Positions 11,618 through 21,293 of a stretch of DNA of 64,000 nt are shown here, piece after piece. The notes under the pieces were generated by a model, which saw only the letters and a list, made by a program, of their open reading frames with translations, did not search any database and was not told the origin of the DNA. Position 1 is the first letter of the stretch, and each line of letters begins with the position of its first letter. This DNA comes from Phytophthora colocasiae. Its lineage: Eukaryota; Oomycota; Peronosporomycetes; Peronosporales; Peronosporaceae. A program made the position numbers and the translations under genes. Location: assembly GCA_018806915.1 (NCBI GenBank), contig JAGKQI010000090.1:2666001-2730000 (forward strand). The letters are read 5' to 3'.

Positions 11618-13083
11618 TACGCCCGGGCATCGTTTTCCGCCGGCTTCTTAACCTCTTCAGCTCGCTGTTTCAAGTATGCTTCATTCCTTTTCTTGGCCTC
11701 AGGATCAGGACAATCTCTCGCAAAATGCCCTCGTTGATAACACGCATAACACTTCGGTTCATTCGGACAATGGGTTGACCAGTGGTTGCTTTGGCCGCAG
11801 TGGAAACAAGGCTTGTTAGTTGCATCTCCACGTTCCCGTCGTAACTCCACTTTTCTTGTCACACCAGGTACTCGATCATCAGCCCTCGCCATCTTCGTAG
11901 CTGCAGGTGCTGGCGTCATCGTCGTCTTAAATCGTTTCGACCGTGGTTCCTTCGGTTCATCCTCGCTGCTGGAATCGGTCGCCACTCGCTTTGACACTTT
12001 CTTTGTCTTAGGCGGTTTGCTGTCCATCTTGGACTTCATTTTCGCTTGCTTCTTCTCCGATCGTTTCTTGCCAGCGTTTCCAGGTACCGCCCAAAATCGG
12101 CCATTCCACTTATGTCCCGGTGGTAACTCGTACACTCCAGCCGGCCAATTGTACACTCCCTGTTGGTTTGTACACACTGCTAGCGCACCCGGTCGTCCAG
12201 TTGGTGTCGTGCTTCCATCTGTTACCTTCTCTGTTCCTTCAGCCGGTATAGCCAACGTTCCGACTCCAGGGATGACAACCATTCTGCTACTGTCTCCAGA
12301 AGGTGGCTGAAGTTGCGTTTCACGGTTCACTTGCTGCATTCCATCCACATAGTCCATAGGATCGTCGATTTCCGTAGCTTTCTCGACTGCTTCTTCTAAC
12401 GTTGTCGGTACAGGAGGCTGTTTCACCAGTTGTCGTACAGTTCGTTCCAAACATCGATAAAACTGAGCTAAGAACACTCGTTCACTAACTTCATTCCTGT
12501 CCGCAGCTTCACGTAATCCCGCTGCAAAATCGGCGTACGGTTCTTTGTGAAATCTATACCGCGCATTTACTCGGGCTTCAGCAGCAGACTTGTCAATACG
12601 GGGTCCATACCGTCTCAGTAACGCGACTTTCAACTTCGTCCAGGTTCGGTCTCGGTGAGGCAGTCTTCGGTCCATGTTTACCCACCATCGTGCAGCACTC
12701 TCCATTAATTTATTGCCAAGAATAAAGTAAAGCGATCGATCCGACCATTCACCGCGCCCTGATTCCTTCGCTCCTTTCAGTGCCAGATCAATCCGGTCGA
12801 TCCAAGTCGATACAGAAGCTCTCGGTGTCGGCGTAAAACTTGGCAGTTCCAAATCCTTAATATTCCGCGGCCGTAGTCGTTGACGTTCACGTCGCTCCCG
12901 TCGTTTGTGGTGTCCACGCCGCTCGCGTCTGTCATGTTGTCTTCCGCGTCGGGGTGACCGTCGGTTGCGTCGGTGGCCTGCCTGGTCATCTTCTTCGGTC
13001 TCACTCGCTTCATCATAGCTCGATTCACTCACTACTGGAACTGCTGCTCCTGTCGCTGTCGTCATGGTAGCCGCGTCGTCCAC
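11617..13083 (-). CDS. gag: GYP-A gag with two CCHC zinc knuckles
   Basis: 488 codons, open throughout. The N-terminal third is acidic then Arg-rich. The middle contains a capsid-like region (W.KLKVALLRRYGP, YADFAAGLREAA), and the C-terminal part has two zinc knuckles, CFHCGQSNHWSTHC and CYACYQRGHFARDC (both CX2CX4HX4C), expected to bind the RNA genome. It is the best preserved gene of this element. The start codon at 13083 lies about 100 nt from the point where element sequence stops being recognisable. Confidence 0.8.
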   Translation of the reverse strand: MDDAATMTTATGAAVPVVSESSYDEASETEEDDQAGHRRNRRSPRRGRQHDRRERRGHHKRRERRERQRLRPRNIKDLELPSFTPTPRASVSTWIDRIDLALKGAKESGRGEWSDRSLYFILGNKLMESAARWWVNMDRRLPHRDRTWTKLKVALLRRYGPRIDKSAAEARVNARYRFHKEPYADFAAGLREAADRNEVSERVFLAQFYRCLERTVRQLVKQPPVPTTLEEAVEKATEIDDPMDYVDGMQQVNRETQLQPPSGDSSRMVVIPGVGTLAIPAEGTEKVTDGSTTPTGRPGALAVCTNQQGVYNWPAGVYELPPGHKWNGRFWAVPGNAGKKRSEKKQAKMKSKMDSKPPKTKKVSKRVATDSSSEDEPKEPRSKRFKTTMTPAPAATKMARADDRVPGVTRKVELRRERGDATNKPCFHCGQSNHWSTHCPNEPKCYACYQRGHFARDCPDPEAKKRNEAYLKQRAEEVKKPAENDARA

Positions 13084-13189
13084 GTCGATCGTCGTCGGAA
13101 TTCCACAAAAGGAGCAAGTGGCGATGGTTCAAACTGTTGTCGACGAGTTTTATACTCTGATTTCTTGGGTGGAGAAGGCGGTGGAGTCC

Positions 13190-13576
13190 TCAGTCGCAAT
13201 TCGTTTGTTTGCGATACCATTCTCGTAGTTTTGTCAGAGAATGAATTGGAGATGGAGAAAGTGAATGACTACCGGAAGAGTACACAGGCGCAGCTTCGAT
13301 ACTGAATTTTCTTCCCGAGTTGTTGAGAGCGCTGGCAGATGATGACCGCTTGTGTAAAGCTGGAGAGATTGTATCTTCATAAGCTGGACGCGCCGAGTCG
13401 TCTTCGAAAGTAGGAAAAAATTTTGTTCTAACGTTGAGATCATTCATTCCCAATGGATCATTATCTTCCAGGTCAAAAGTCAAGGATGTTGGTAGCGCCT
13501 CGAGTTTTTGAGGCAACAGGGCTATTTGTTCCTGAGGAACAGTTTGCTGCTTTCTAGACTCACGATACAGCAGCAC
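13190..13576 (-). pseudogene. Ser-rich minus frame at arm boundary, possible LRR/coiled-coil gene piece
   Basis: 128 codons without a recognised domain, Ser-rich and acidic in the middle (TFDLEDNDPLGMNDL, KRSSSASAL). Codons on the high side of about 13517 lie inside the inverted-repeat arm, and those below are unique to this side. The frame crosses the junction smoothly, so this may be the older arrangement and the other arm the rearranged one. Function unknown. Confidence 0.35.
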
Positions 13577-14352
13577 AAGGCTGTGTTTTCTCAGAATGAG
13601 CGTTTACGGGAGCCGATCGAGCGCATGAAAGTGAGCAGAATCGTTTATTGGAGGCTCAAAGTGCTTTGGAAGCTGAAAATCTTCGGTTGATAGGGGAATT
13701 GCAAGTCAAGTCGAAGCTACTGCAGAACAAGTCACGAGCTTGGTCAAGTGCTACTGAACAATTATTGCAGCTGCAGCAAGAGGTGGCTATGATAAATCTT
13801 GACCGTAGATGATCAGTATCTACGCCTAGTGGTGAACTTAGTGAGCCTGAACAAATTGCAATGGCGATATCAGCACGACAAAAGACCAGCAGTTCAAGTC
13901 AATAGCGACCACAGTCTGCTTCACGGTTCCCGTCACCCGAACGCAGCGTTGAGAAGCGACGTGGCTCCTTCTCCGATAAACAACTGAGTCATAGTCAAGA
14001 GAGTGATGGATATGAAGAGTTTATTGGAGTACGAGATACAATGCCCACTGAAGTACTGAAGCGCAGCTCAAGTAAAAGACTGGTGGATGCTTCTTGCTCT
14101 CCACTTCGTGTGATCATCCCTCCTGTAGTTATCGCTAATGTGTTGCCCAAGCACGAGGAAAAAATTGAGGAAGATGAGGAAGAACATGAAGAAGACCCGG
14201 AAATTGTGTCGCCACCTCCGACTTGCAAACGGGAAGATAGGGCTCCACTATCTCAAACGGCTTCACCAGTTGCCCACCTGCGAGATGTCGACTTCATCCA
14301 AACGCTCCAACGAGTGGATCTTACAGACCACGTAGTCTTTGTACGTTGGTAA
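13546..14352 (+). pseudogene. coiled-coil protein pseudogene, left copy
   Basis: Heptad-rich helical coding sequence (RLLEAQSALEAENLRL, SSATEQLLQLQQEVAM) followed by a Ser-rich segment (SASRFPSPERSVEKRRGS). A very acidic patch (EEKIEEDEEEHEEDPEI) and a short tail come last. A frameshift near 13615 and in-frame stops after INLDRR (about 13810) and SSSSQ (about 13903) break it. The same lesions occur in the right arm, so decay came before the duplication. The 3' end overlaps the LRR fragment on the other strand by about 90 nt. It may be a separated piece of the same LRR/coiled-coil gene; this is inference. Confidence 0.5.
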
Positions 14353-14534
14353 ACGGCAGAATGGGTTGGCTGCAAGGTTACACGAAATCAAGTTTGAAAG
14401 TGGGGCCAAGACAGCCACTTCACGCAGAGTTCTCAGGCTGTTCCCTGCGAGGTTGAGAACTTCCAGTATCGTCAATCCCGAAAAAGCCCGAGGCAAATGA
14501 GCGATGAAATTCCCTGAAAGATCAAGGTAGTGAG
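14263..14534 (-). pseudogene. leucine-rich-repeat protein fragment, left copy
   Basis: LRR units (LDLSGNFIAHLPRAF, LEVLNLAGNSLRTL, LISCNLAANPFCRLP) end in a cap-like segment (YKDYVVCKIHSLERLDEVDI) typical of the last repeat of SDS22/LRRC-type proteins. The upstream repeats are lost by deletion; the frame is joined directly to the piggyBac fragment at about 14534. A fuller copy is at 26924-27720. Confidence 0.7.
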
Positions 14535-15390
14535 GACTTCCAATTGGAACTTGGATGCCAGGAAGGCGGAGTGTGTTGTGCAACGGAGTTCGTAGAGCTG
14601 GAAACATCGCAGTGTAGCGCCCTGGTGGTGCTGTCGCGGAAGTATTTCCTTAGCCGTTGTCCCAGACACTGTGAATGTACAGTGACTTCCACCCGACTAT
14701 TGTGTAGAAGCGTATAGCGTACTTGTCTGGCTTGGATGGAAGGTAGGACTTGGCCTTGGTCTTCGCTTTTGTTCTAAGACTGTTCTCATCCAGAGAACTA
14801 GCTCCATAAGGGACTGCAATCGTGGCGAACTTCGTCTGGATATGTTTGAGTAGCGTACGACTGTGCCACAGAGGGTCATTCTCCTTTTCCGTCTCGGTAG
14901 CTACCTCATCTGGGTGGATTTTGAGGTGGCTTCTTAGCTGCTGAAAACGATTCCTGGCCATAGTGTCCGTGAAATCACTGCTACCAAGAAACCGCTTCGA
15001 ACTCCAGAAATCTGAAATTTCGTTGATTGAGGTGATACTCATGGCAAGTTCGAGTCCAATGTAGGCGTCCAGCTCGCTATCGGATATGTCACTTATTCCA
15101 TCAGTCCTCAATGCACCATTTGTCCACTCACGAAGGGAATTCTTGAAATTCCCAGTGAGAAATAGAGCAAACAGACCCGCCTCACCACTGCGTGCATACG
15201 CTTCTCGAATTCGACCTTCTTGTAGAAGTATCAGGCCACTATCTCGCTTCAAGCGGCTAATATAGTCGTTCTCTACCCCGATGACACCAGTGCCCTGCTC
15301 CATCTCGTCGTCGTTGTCTTCAAGGTCAGCGTCACCGGATTCCAGCACAATTGGTTCAGCAGGATCTCCGTGGTCTTCGTCTTCACTCAT
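14534..15390 (-). pseudogene. piggyBac-type transposase PB-A, N-terminal part, left copy
   Basis: ATG at 15390 (MSEDEDHGDPAEP) and an acidic leader, then the piggyBac N-terminal region and the first catalytic Asp region (SLDENSL). One TAA, arising from a TCA in the other arm, occurs at 14650. Beyond it the same frame continues and runs in frame into the LRR fragment, because a 2-kb deletion removed the remaining transposase and the first part of the LRR gene. The N-terminus here is unshifted, unlike the right copy. Confidence 0.8.
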
Positions 15391-15700
15391 GGTGTTCGCT
15401 CCAAAAACACAAATGAGTAAGATTGAAGAATGAATACTTCAAGTACCGCGTGTATCCAGTGGCGTGAATACACTGCTTCTACGGCTACTGCATCCACCGA
15501 GTTGGACAACCATCCCAGGCAAGGATTATCTGCCAAACGACAAAAGTTCTAATGCACCAAGACAGTTGTTGCATTTATTTACATTGCTATCAACAACTAC
15601 TACTACTACATGTACATGCAACAAAGCTCTAGATAGGGCACTGCGATGCTCTTACAGTAGCCAGCCATATTCAGCGATGTGGTTATCAGATCCTCGAGGC
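15391..15700. other. no gene; TAC microsatellite
   Basis: Upstream region of PB-A and downstream region of the methyltransferase fragment. Contains a short TAC/GTA microsatellite near 15600 that is longer in the other arm (24345-24360). No TTAA/TIR end of piggyBac type was recognised. Confidence 0.5.
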
Positions 15701-15898
15701 TTATCGGTCGCCTTCGTTGCAGCCAACGTCGAGGACAGTGGACGCCTCTTCGTTCTTGTCGGATTTCTTGACGAGCAACGCACGTCTCAAGGCATTGTCT
15801 GTCTGCACGTCCATAAACCGTAAACGCTCGAGCACAGGGTTGAAGCTGTAGTACGCATTGAAGTTGCCCAGCACGTGTCCTTCAGCGTCCGAAGCCAT
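15701..15898 (-). pseudogene. BCDIN3D/Bin3-like RNA methyltransferase fragment, left copy
   Basis: 65 codons: GNFNAYYSFNPVLERLRF followed by LDVGCNEGD. This is the N-terminal signature plus SAM-binding motif I of the Bin3/BCDIN3D family of RNA 5'-phosphate methyltransferases. The frame stops just after motif I and the rest of the fold is missing, so it is a truncated relic. Its ATG (15898-15896) overlaps an ATG on the opposite strand (15897-15899) in a shared CATG. Confidence 0.6.
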
Positions 15899-16268
15899 GT
15901 TGCAGAGTCCCGTTATTATGCAGTTCTCAACTGCGAACCCCACTGGTCATTGGAATTTAACTCTTCGAGACCCAAGGCACAGGGAACTTGCGCTTTGGTT
16001 CGCGTCGTTGAACGCTCACCACACGTCTGCGTTATCCCGCTGTCAGCACAAGCGTACAGACTGCAGTCAGTACGGCCGAGGTTTCCACTGGCGCAACGTA
16101 GTGTTCAACCAGAAACGCCTGCAGTTAACGTACACTTTCTTCGACCGTCTGCCACGTGACGGGGTGTTGGAGTTCGACTACGTCTCGCCGATCCGTCCCG
16201 AAGATAATGCGTTGGCGACATTCCCTTGGAGTCTCAAGACGGAGCAGAAAGCGACCATACTATCATGA
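15897..16268 (+). CDS. unknown protein A, left copy
   Basis: Open from ATG 15897 (an ATG further up at 15858 is also in frame) to TGA ending at 16268. Contains a Trp/Arg-rich stretch (HWNLTLRDPRHRELALWF) and CSQYGRGFHWRNVVF, with no family recognised. The same frame is present in the right arm (24055-23684). It ends in a TCATGACG in which the next frame has an ATG, so A and B may be one gene split by a small indel. Divergent from the methyltransferase fragment. Confidence 0.4.
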   Translation: MLQSPVIMQFSTANPTGHWNLTLRDPRHRELALWFASLNAHHTSALSRCQHKRTDCSQYGRGFHWRNVVFNQKRLQLTYTFFDRLPRDGVLEFDYVSPIRPEDNALATFPWSLKTEQKATILS

Positions 16269-16731
16269 CGGACGACGAACTGGCCGCTCTACTGGCTCAA
16301 GTAGGCGCTGAGGTGTGCGCGATTTACGTCCCCGTGCACAACCGGCAGAACCTCAAGTACCATTTGGTGCTTTTCCATCTTGCTATTGCGTATCGACGGG
16401 TGATAACACGGCAATCTCACCACGTTCTTCAGCATTTCCCAAAGAATTACGAATCTGGTCGACTCAGGGCGTTGGTACCGATGCATCATGCGATTGTTGA
16501 CTTGGAATGTTTTGGAGAACTGTTGGAGCGACTGGCCGTGACGGATCGAAGCCGAGTGTATATGACGTTGGGATATCTCAACACTGTCATGTCTTTTGGC
16601 TGTTGACATGGACTTTGAAGTGGATTTCACCCACGAAGATGAGAAATGCTATCTCCGAGCTCTGGTGGATCTCTCCATTGCCTGTCCGATGGACATGCTT
16701 CGCATTGACAGCAGGTTCAGGATGCGGTAGC
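16226..16731 (+). pseudogene. unknown helical protein B, left copy, frameshifted
   Basis: Likely start MTDDELAALLAQVG at 16264. The predicted protein is helical and Leu/His-rich (HLVLFHLAIAYRRVITRQ) and of unknown family. A run of four T near 16597 (three in the right arm) shifts the frame and truncates it after MSFGC. The intact version is in the right arm at 23223-23726. Confidence 0.5.
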
Positions 16732-16739
16732 GTTCGGGT

Positions 16740-17221
16740 TCTCCGAGCCAGCAGCGTTCTAGTGGTGCATGCGGGTGTCAGCACGGATGAGGATGTAGCG
16801 GTCGTAGGAGCAGCAGGTGTGAAAGCCAAGGTGGTCGAGCATGGCGGTGTGCACGGTCCAAGGCGATGGGAGCGGCCGAACTTTGGTGGGTCAGTTGTGC
16901 TCGGAAGAGCAAATTGGAAAATGACAATTCGGAACTGGGGATCGTTTTGGCGCCAAACGTATGAAGTATCTGGTGGCGCCAACCGGAGGTTCAAAGTTGC
17001 GCTTTCGCGCCAAAACCAATTCAAACGCAACCAGCTTCAACCAGCTAAACCAACTTCAAGCGCAATCTGTAGCCAGCGATTTCGCGCCAAAACAAACTTC
17101 AAGGCTACCGACCAGCTCCATTGGAGCACTGCTGATTCAACCAGTGCCACTGAAATGCTAGTTCAATCATTGAACTTCAATGCATATCGTTGCATCCCCG
17201 CCGGTATCAGGCACGTTTGGA
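16740..17221. other. arm end, no gene recognised
   Basis: G/T-rich then CAA-rich sequence repeated exactly in the right arm (22732-23215). Open frames on both strands are long for random sequence but show no motif. The sequence contains repeated GCGCCAAAAC/GCGCCAAACG motifs. Confidence 0.4.
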
Positions 17222-17413
17222 GTGGGTATTCCCACATTATCCAATTGACGCAAGAGGAATCCAGCAACTTCCCACCACAATCGGGATGGTTCCACCGCTA
17301 CACACGGGTAGATGTGGTCTATCCTGTTCTTATTTGAAGTTGTTCATGAGATTATATATACTACTGCTGTAGTATACTACAGTTATATACTGAATTGGAA
17401 TTTAGTTTCAAAT

Positions 17414-18136
17414 ATGCTGGATATCGAAAGGGAGTTTCGAGACAAATTCTACCCTCCAGTAGCAGTGGCGCCTGGATGCCACAATCGATCGGTATGGATA
17501 TACATATTTTTTATTTTATATAACTGACCGCATCTAAACTTACATTTGAAGTTTGTTCGCTGCTATGGGAGTTCGTGTAACCACGTCGAGTACGTCGTCC
17601 AACAAATGCGGCCGGCTGAGTTGCGAGAGTTTATCGAAGAAAAAGCTCTGACGGACCCCGAAATGGACATCCCGTGCTTTGCTGGAGTTTATATACAAAG
17701 ATCATTCGTGGAGTCAGAGGTGCGTATGGACTGAGTGATAGAACATTCGCAGTTATTAATGTTTTCTACTCGCTTGTAGCTGTTTGAGAGAATGATTTTG
17801 GCTCGTCACTACGAGCTCATGAACACCATCGAGAGCTACCAACACCTTCTTTTGGAGAGCACGCCACCGGTAATGGATTTGAATGGATGGTCGCAACTGA
17901 CCGCATTACAAGTTGAAGATCGTATTGAGAGGGTGAAGTTGCTGGTGTCAGATATCGAGTACGTTCTCGATTTGGCACAGTATAGCGTACAAATGGGCTT
18001 TGTTGTACCGGGCTGGTCGTCTGGAGTCTTGTATTGTGCCCATCCTGCGAGTTACTTTGAAAGCCTTCGCACTATGCCATGCAGCAAGCGTTGTTCAGCC
18101 TGCGAGTTTTGCCGGGGCAGTCAGTCTGAAGTGTAA
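17414..18136 (+). CDS. three-exon gene of unknown function
   Basis: Gene model from splice signals: exon 1 17414-17491 (26 codons, MLDIEREFRDKFYPP), exon 2 17552-17719 (56 codons), exon 3 17780-18136 (118 codons plus TGA... TAA-type stop at the end of the frame). Both introns (60 nt each, GTATGG..GAAG and GTGCGT..GTAG) are phase 0, and all junctions keep the frame, giving about 200 residues. The protein is helical in the middle (QMRPAELREFIEEKAL, VEDRIERVKLLVSDIEYVL), with a Cys-rich end (CSKRCSACEFC). I recognise no family. It lies alone in the spacer between the inverted arms. Confidence 0.5.
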
Positions 18137-18214
18137 CCGGGCGTTTGGACCCATGCGTTTTTTACCAGCCAAAATTTGTCATGTCAATTTTTAGTCGTGT
18201 ATCATGTCTCGTTA

Positions 18215-19143
18215 TCAGACATGCCTTACCATGAACACGTAGTAGTACTTACTAGTACAAACTACTACCTCTGTGCGGAAAATAATGAGCATTATAAAAA
18301 AAAATTGCGCAGATTCGCTCGAGATTGTATTGATCTCCGTGATACCCACCCGTTGATCGATAGATAGATAACCCAAAATCTTATATGAAAACATGCACTT
18401 CACTCCATTAGGCTCCGTTCCAAATGGGCACAATCCGCCAGGGTATTGGTCTCGGCATGTGTCGCTCTTGGCGGTCCAGCTCGATGTCACACAACTGTTC
18501 GGGTACGAGAACCAAACAGCGTCGTAATATGGTGCCACCATATCTGCTGAGAAAGCTTGAGCCCCCACACAATGTCCAATGTCCGGCTGACCGTCCAGTC
18601 CATTGAACGGTTTGCATTCTGGTGGGTGTTGTCTCTCCAAACCACTAGAACTTGCATCTTCATCATCCTGTTCATCTGCATACACATCTTTCATGACTAC
18701 AAAAGGGCAGAACTCCGGGTACATTTATCTCTGCTTCTGGTATTCAGCCAATGCAGCATTAGACTGCACAATCTGCACCGAGGAACGTGATTCTTCCGCT
18801 GGCAATTCACCGAATCATCCGTTGGGTCCACTCCTCGGTCGATACAATCCCGCTGCAGATACATGAGCGCTCCTTCGATGCTGGATGTAGTGACAGCGTC
18901 CATCGTTGCCCGATAGCGTTCATTTAAAGTAAAAATACCACCAGAAGACAAGGCGTTAGGGATGCCAGAAACAAACACCTCGTGGTCAGCGTCCCACACA
19001 CGCGCATACGTCTCCACCCGCGCCTGATAGGACGTCACCGTCCGCATATTCCACGCCTGTATTTCCCGTAGAGCTGCCAACAGCGACAGCAACGGCACTG
19101 CGACCTTCATGACGCGAGGAAGAGATGGAATTGAGCTGCTCAA
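18215..19143 (-). pseudogene. secreted Cys-containing protein, frameshifted and truncated
   Basis: Starts MKVAVPLLSLLAALREIQAW at 19110 (or 11 codons earlier), a credible signal peptide. The first frame runs to about 18790, where an indel moves coding to another frame (SNAALAEYQ). An in-frame TAA just before MYPEFCPFVV and then PFNGLDGQPDIGHCVG, FSYPNSCVT and YPGGLCPFG follow. These motifs match a family of secreted oomycete proteins I know only as hypothetical. The C-terminus after LGYLSIDQRVGIT is replaced by low-complexity residues. Extracellular location is inferred from the signal peptide only. Flanked by an inverted pair at 18264-18291 and 19380-19407. Confidence 0.55.
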
Positions 19144-19407
19144 ACCATTCTAAACTTACCCGGCCAGATTAGATTTGCAGAGGAGCTATGCGTTTGTGTT
19201 AAGCTGCGGACTAAGCTAAATTTAGCGTACGCTCTTCGTGACGAAGACTTCGTCAGACACCTGAGATATGCCCATTGCCGCTCCGGTTTGAAAGTGAAGA
19301 TGGGGAGGTCCACATGAAGATTGGAGATTGGATCAGATTTGCAAGGTATAGATTCTGAACAGGATGTAATACAATTGGAAATGCTCATTATTTTCCGCAC
19401 AGAGGTA
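18264..19407. repeat. inverted 27-nt pair around the secreted-protein pseudogene
   Basis: CTACCTCTGTGCGGAAAA.. at 18264 is repeated in inverse orientation ending ..GCACAGAGGTAG at 19407. The pair encloses about 1.1 kb. No clear target-site duplication, so transposon ends are only one explanation. Confidence 0.45.
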
Positions 19408-19950
19408 GTGCATCGCTAATACAAAGGGAAAATCGCATTAGAAAGGGTATACGGTAGTATGGGTGCCGAAAACGAGGTGCACGAGTTTGAAGTAGCATAT
19501 TTCGTAGTAGTACTAAAGTATGAACGTTTGTGTATCAATATCACAGCACGGCAATAGTTTTGGTAAAAGACCTGTACTACCCAACAACATTACTACCGCA
19601 CCACAGGCTTGCTTTCCACATCCGCCTTCGCGTACTACCTATCATCACCAAGGCGTCGAGGTGCTGCTCCACTACCTTACCCCACATAACGACACTACCT
19701 TTATGCTAGCACTTTGACGGCGATGGGGGTGACCGGATCACTAGGCGACAAGTTCAGTGACCTGGGTTAGACCAGTAAATGCCATCTAGTTGGCTACCGA
19801 TGGCGAACGGGTGGGTCAGACTGCACGAGGACGAGGATGAATAACATACGTATTGACAATTATCTATTGGCGAATGACTAGCCCGGCACGTAGCGGCTCT
19901 GGTGGTGTAAGTGTTGTCGTACAGAGGAACTGAGAGAGGTGTCTACTTCC
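19150..19950. other. no gene recognised
   Basis: AT-rich, short frames only; ends in a run of C at about 19957-19969. Confidence 0.4.
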
Positions 19951-19957
19951 ACATACC

Positions 19958-20176
19958 CCCCCCCCCCCTTTCACGATCGCTTTCATCGCACTCGCAATAA
20001 CCACGTTGGCGCCTACGACGACCCGTCCGCCGACAACAACAAGTCCGGCAGTGGCTACGAGCCCTCCCGTTACGGCGCCACCGCCAATAACCACGGTCCC
20101 GCCGTCAATGACCCGTCCGCCAACGACAACGAGGCCGCCGCCGACAACGCGTACCCTACAACGACCAGTCCGCTGA
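19958..20176 (+). pseudogene. Thr/Pro-rich mucin-like tail
   Basis: One frame reads a repetitive TTRPPTTT / TTVPPS / TRPPPTT tract and stops at 20174-20176. Such tracts are common at the C-termini of secreted or wall-attached oomycete proteins. No N-terminal part is identifiable upstream of the C-run. Confidence 0.4.
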
Positions 20177-20428
20177 CAATGATCAGCCCGCTAGTGGCTA
20201 CAATCGCTCCGTGAAAGTATGAAACACTACTAGCAGCTACTTCCGGGAGTAGATGGGACCGCAGTCACCGCAGATGAACCGTGATAGCGTGCCGGCGCCA
20301 GAGTTTGCATTCTTAGCACTGAGCTTTAAAGCATCAGCGATCGCGTATCCTCCGGTCTGCATCGGATAGTTTCCAACGCGCCCTCGTTGTACCCCACCAA
20401 AGTTGCGCTGTTCAGCAGCACATTGATC

Positions 20429-20905
20429 TCACAGTTGCGACTGAGACTCGAAATGCAGGTGTAGGTATGCACCGCTAAGAACAACGGCTACCAGTCGTAG
20501 GACGGTATCCTCGTGGACGGTGGCATCACTATGGCCCACAATTGTGGATCTCCGTCCAAGTAGCGTACGACAACACCGCTGAGGAGCCACTCGTGCTTGC
20601 CAGCACCAAAGACCTCGTAGGTGGGGGAATATCGGGTGTTTGTCACCACACAAACTAAGTCTGGGTTGAGCTCATACATTGTTGCCCATGATGATAAGGA
20701 AATACACCGGATACGCCTTCACCCCGTGTCCGGCTCTAGTATTTAGGGAACAAACCAGGACCTGACTCCGGACGGATGTTCTGGTTGTAAGAAATGTTAG
20801 TTGCCTATCTCCAGCCTCAATGTGTCCCAGCATATCGTCGGTATAGTCTATTGTGATATCTTCATCAAGAACTTCGTCTCGCGGACATTTGTACGGACGC
20901 AACAC
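20429..20905 (-). other. two adjoining minus frames, unrecognised
   Basis: 20905-20672 (MLRPYKCPRDEVLDEDI) and 20679-20488 ([14 protein letters not shown]..) adjoin with a frame change. Composition is protein-like (Asp/Glu-rich first part; [17 protein letters not shown] in the second). No family recognised; probably one decayed gene. Confidence 0.3.
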
Positions 20906-21293
20906 TGAAAGAAATCCGTCAACTCATTCATAAAGTTCTTCGAGAGCTAGCCACAACGTTCCTCATCCGTGAGAAGCTATCGGCAGTGCCTAAAGGCACG
21001 ATTTTGCTGGCCGAGACGCTCGAGTACATCTTGGCTTACCTTGAAAATGTCGATCTCTCGCCTTCTTGTAACTTCGCACTACTTAGAGGAAAGCAACGAC
21101 GTTTGGGGCGAAGTTAGAAGGAGGCCGTTTCTTGGATCTCCGGAATCAGAGGCACTGTCAACCAAAGACCAAGACAATTATGTGGTGTCACGACTCGATC
21201 AAACACATGGAGAACGCAATGCTGCAGCTGAAACAGCTTCGGATGATCACATAGTCTACATCTACGAACCAGCTCGAAGTCACTTGCTCGCAA

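Larger units (their letters stand above)
5158..13180 (-). mobile_element. Ty3/gypsy retrotransposon GYP-A, decayed, lacking 5' LTR
   Basis: Minus-strand element with order gag (13083-11617), a linker reading frame (11617-10946), then protease-RT-RNase H-integrase (10888-6164), then one LTR at the left edge. Insertion occurred after the sequence CTAGTAC, whose empty form is at about 28990. No second LTR is found upstream of gag. By about 13190 the sequence is unrelated, so the 5' end is truncated or rearranged. At least three frameshifts in pol make it non-autonomous. Confidence 0.8.
13511..17221 (+). repeat. left arm of large inverted repeat
   Basis: Every feature here recurs in reverse order and opposite strand at 22732-28471. 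The inner end is sharp: GCACGTTTGGA is shared and the sequences differ just beyond it. The outer end is at CAACAGGGCTATTT. Differences found by reading: a 2-kb deletion in this arm inside the piggyBac/LRR segment, a 1-nt insertion near 16597, one nonsense change at about 14650 and a shorter TAC microsatellite near 15600. Identity otherwise looks very high. Confidence 0.9.

Noticed and set aside
16507..17337. Long plus frame across the left arm end
   Set aside because: Frame is produced by the 1-nt insertion near 16597 and runs through non-coding arm sequence; no motif.
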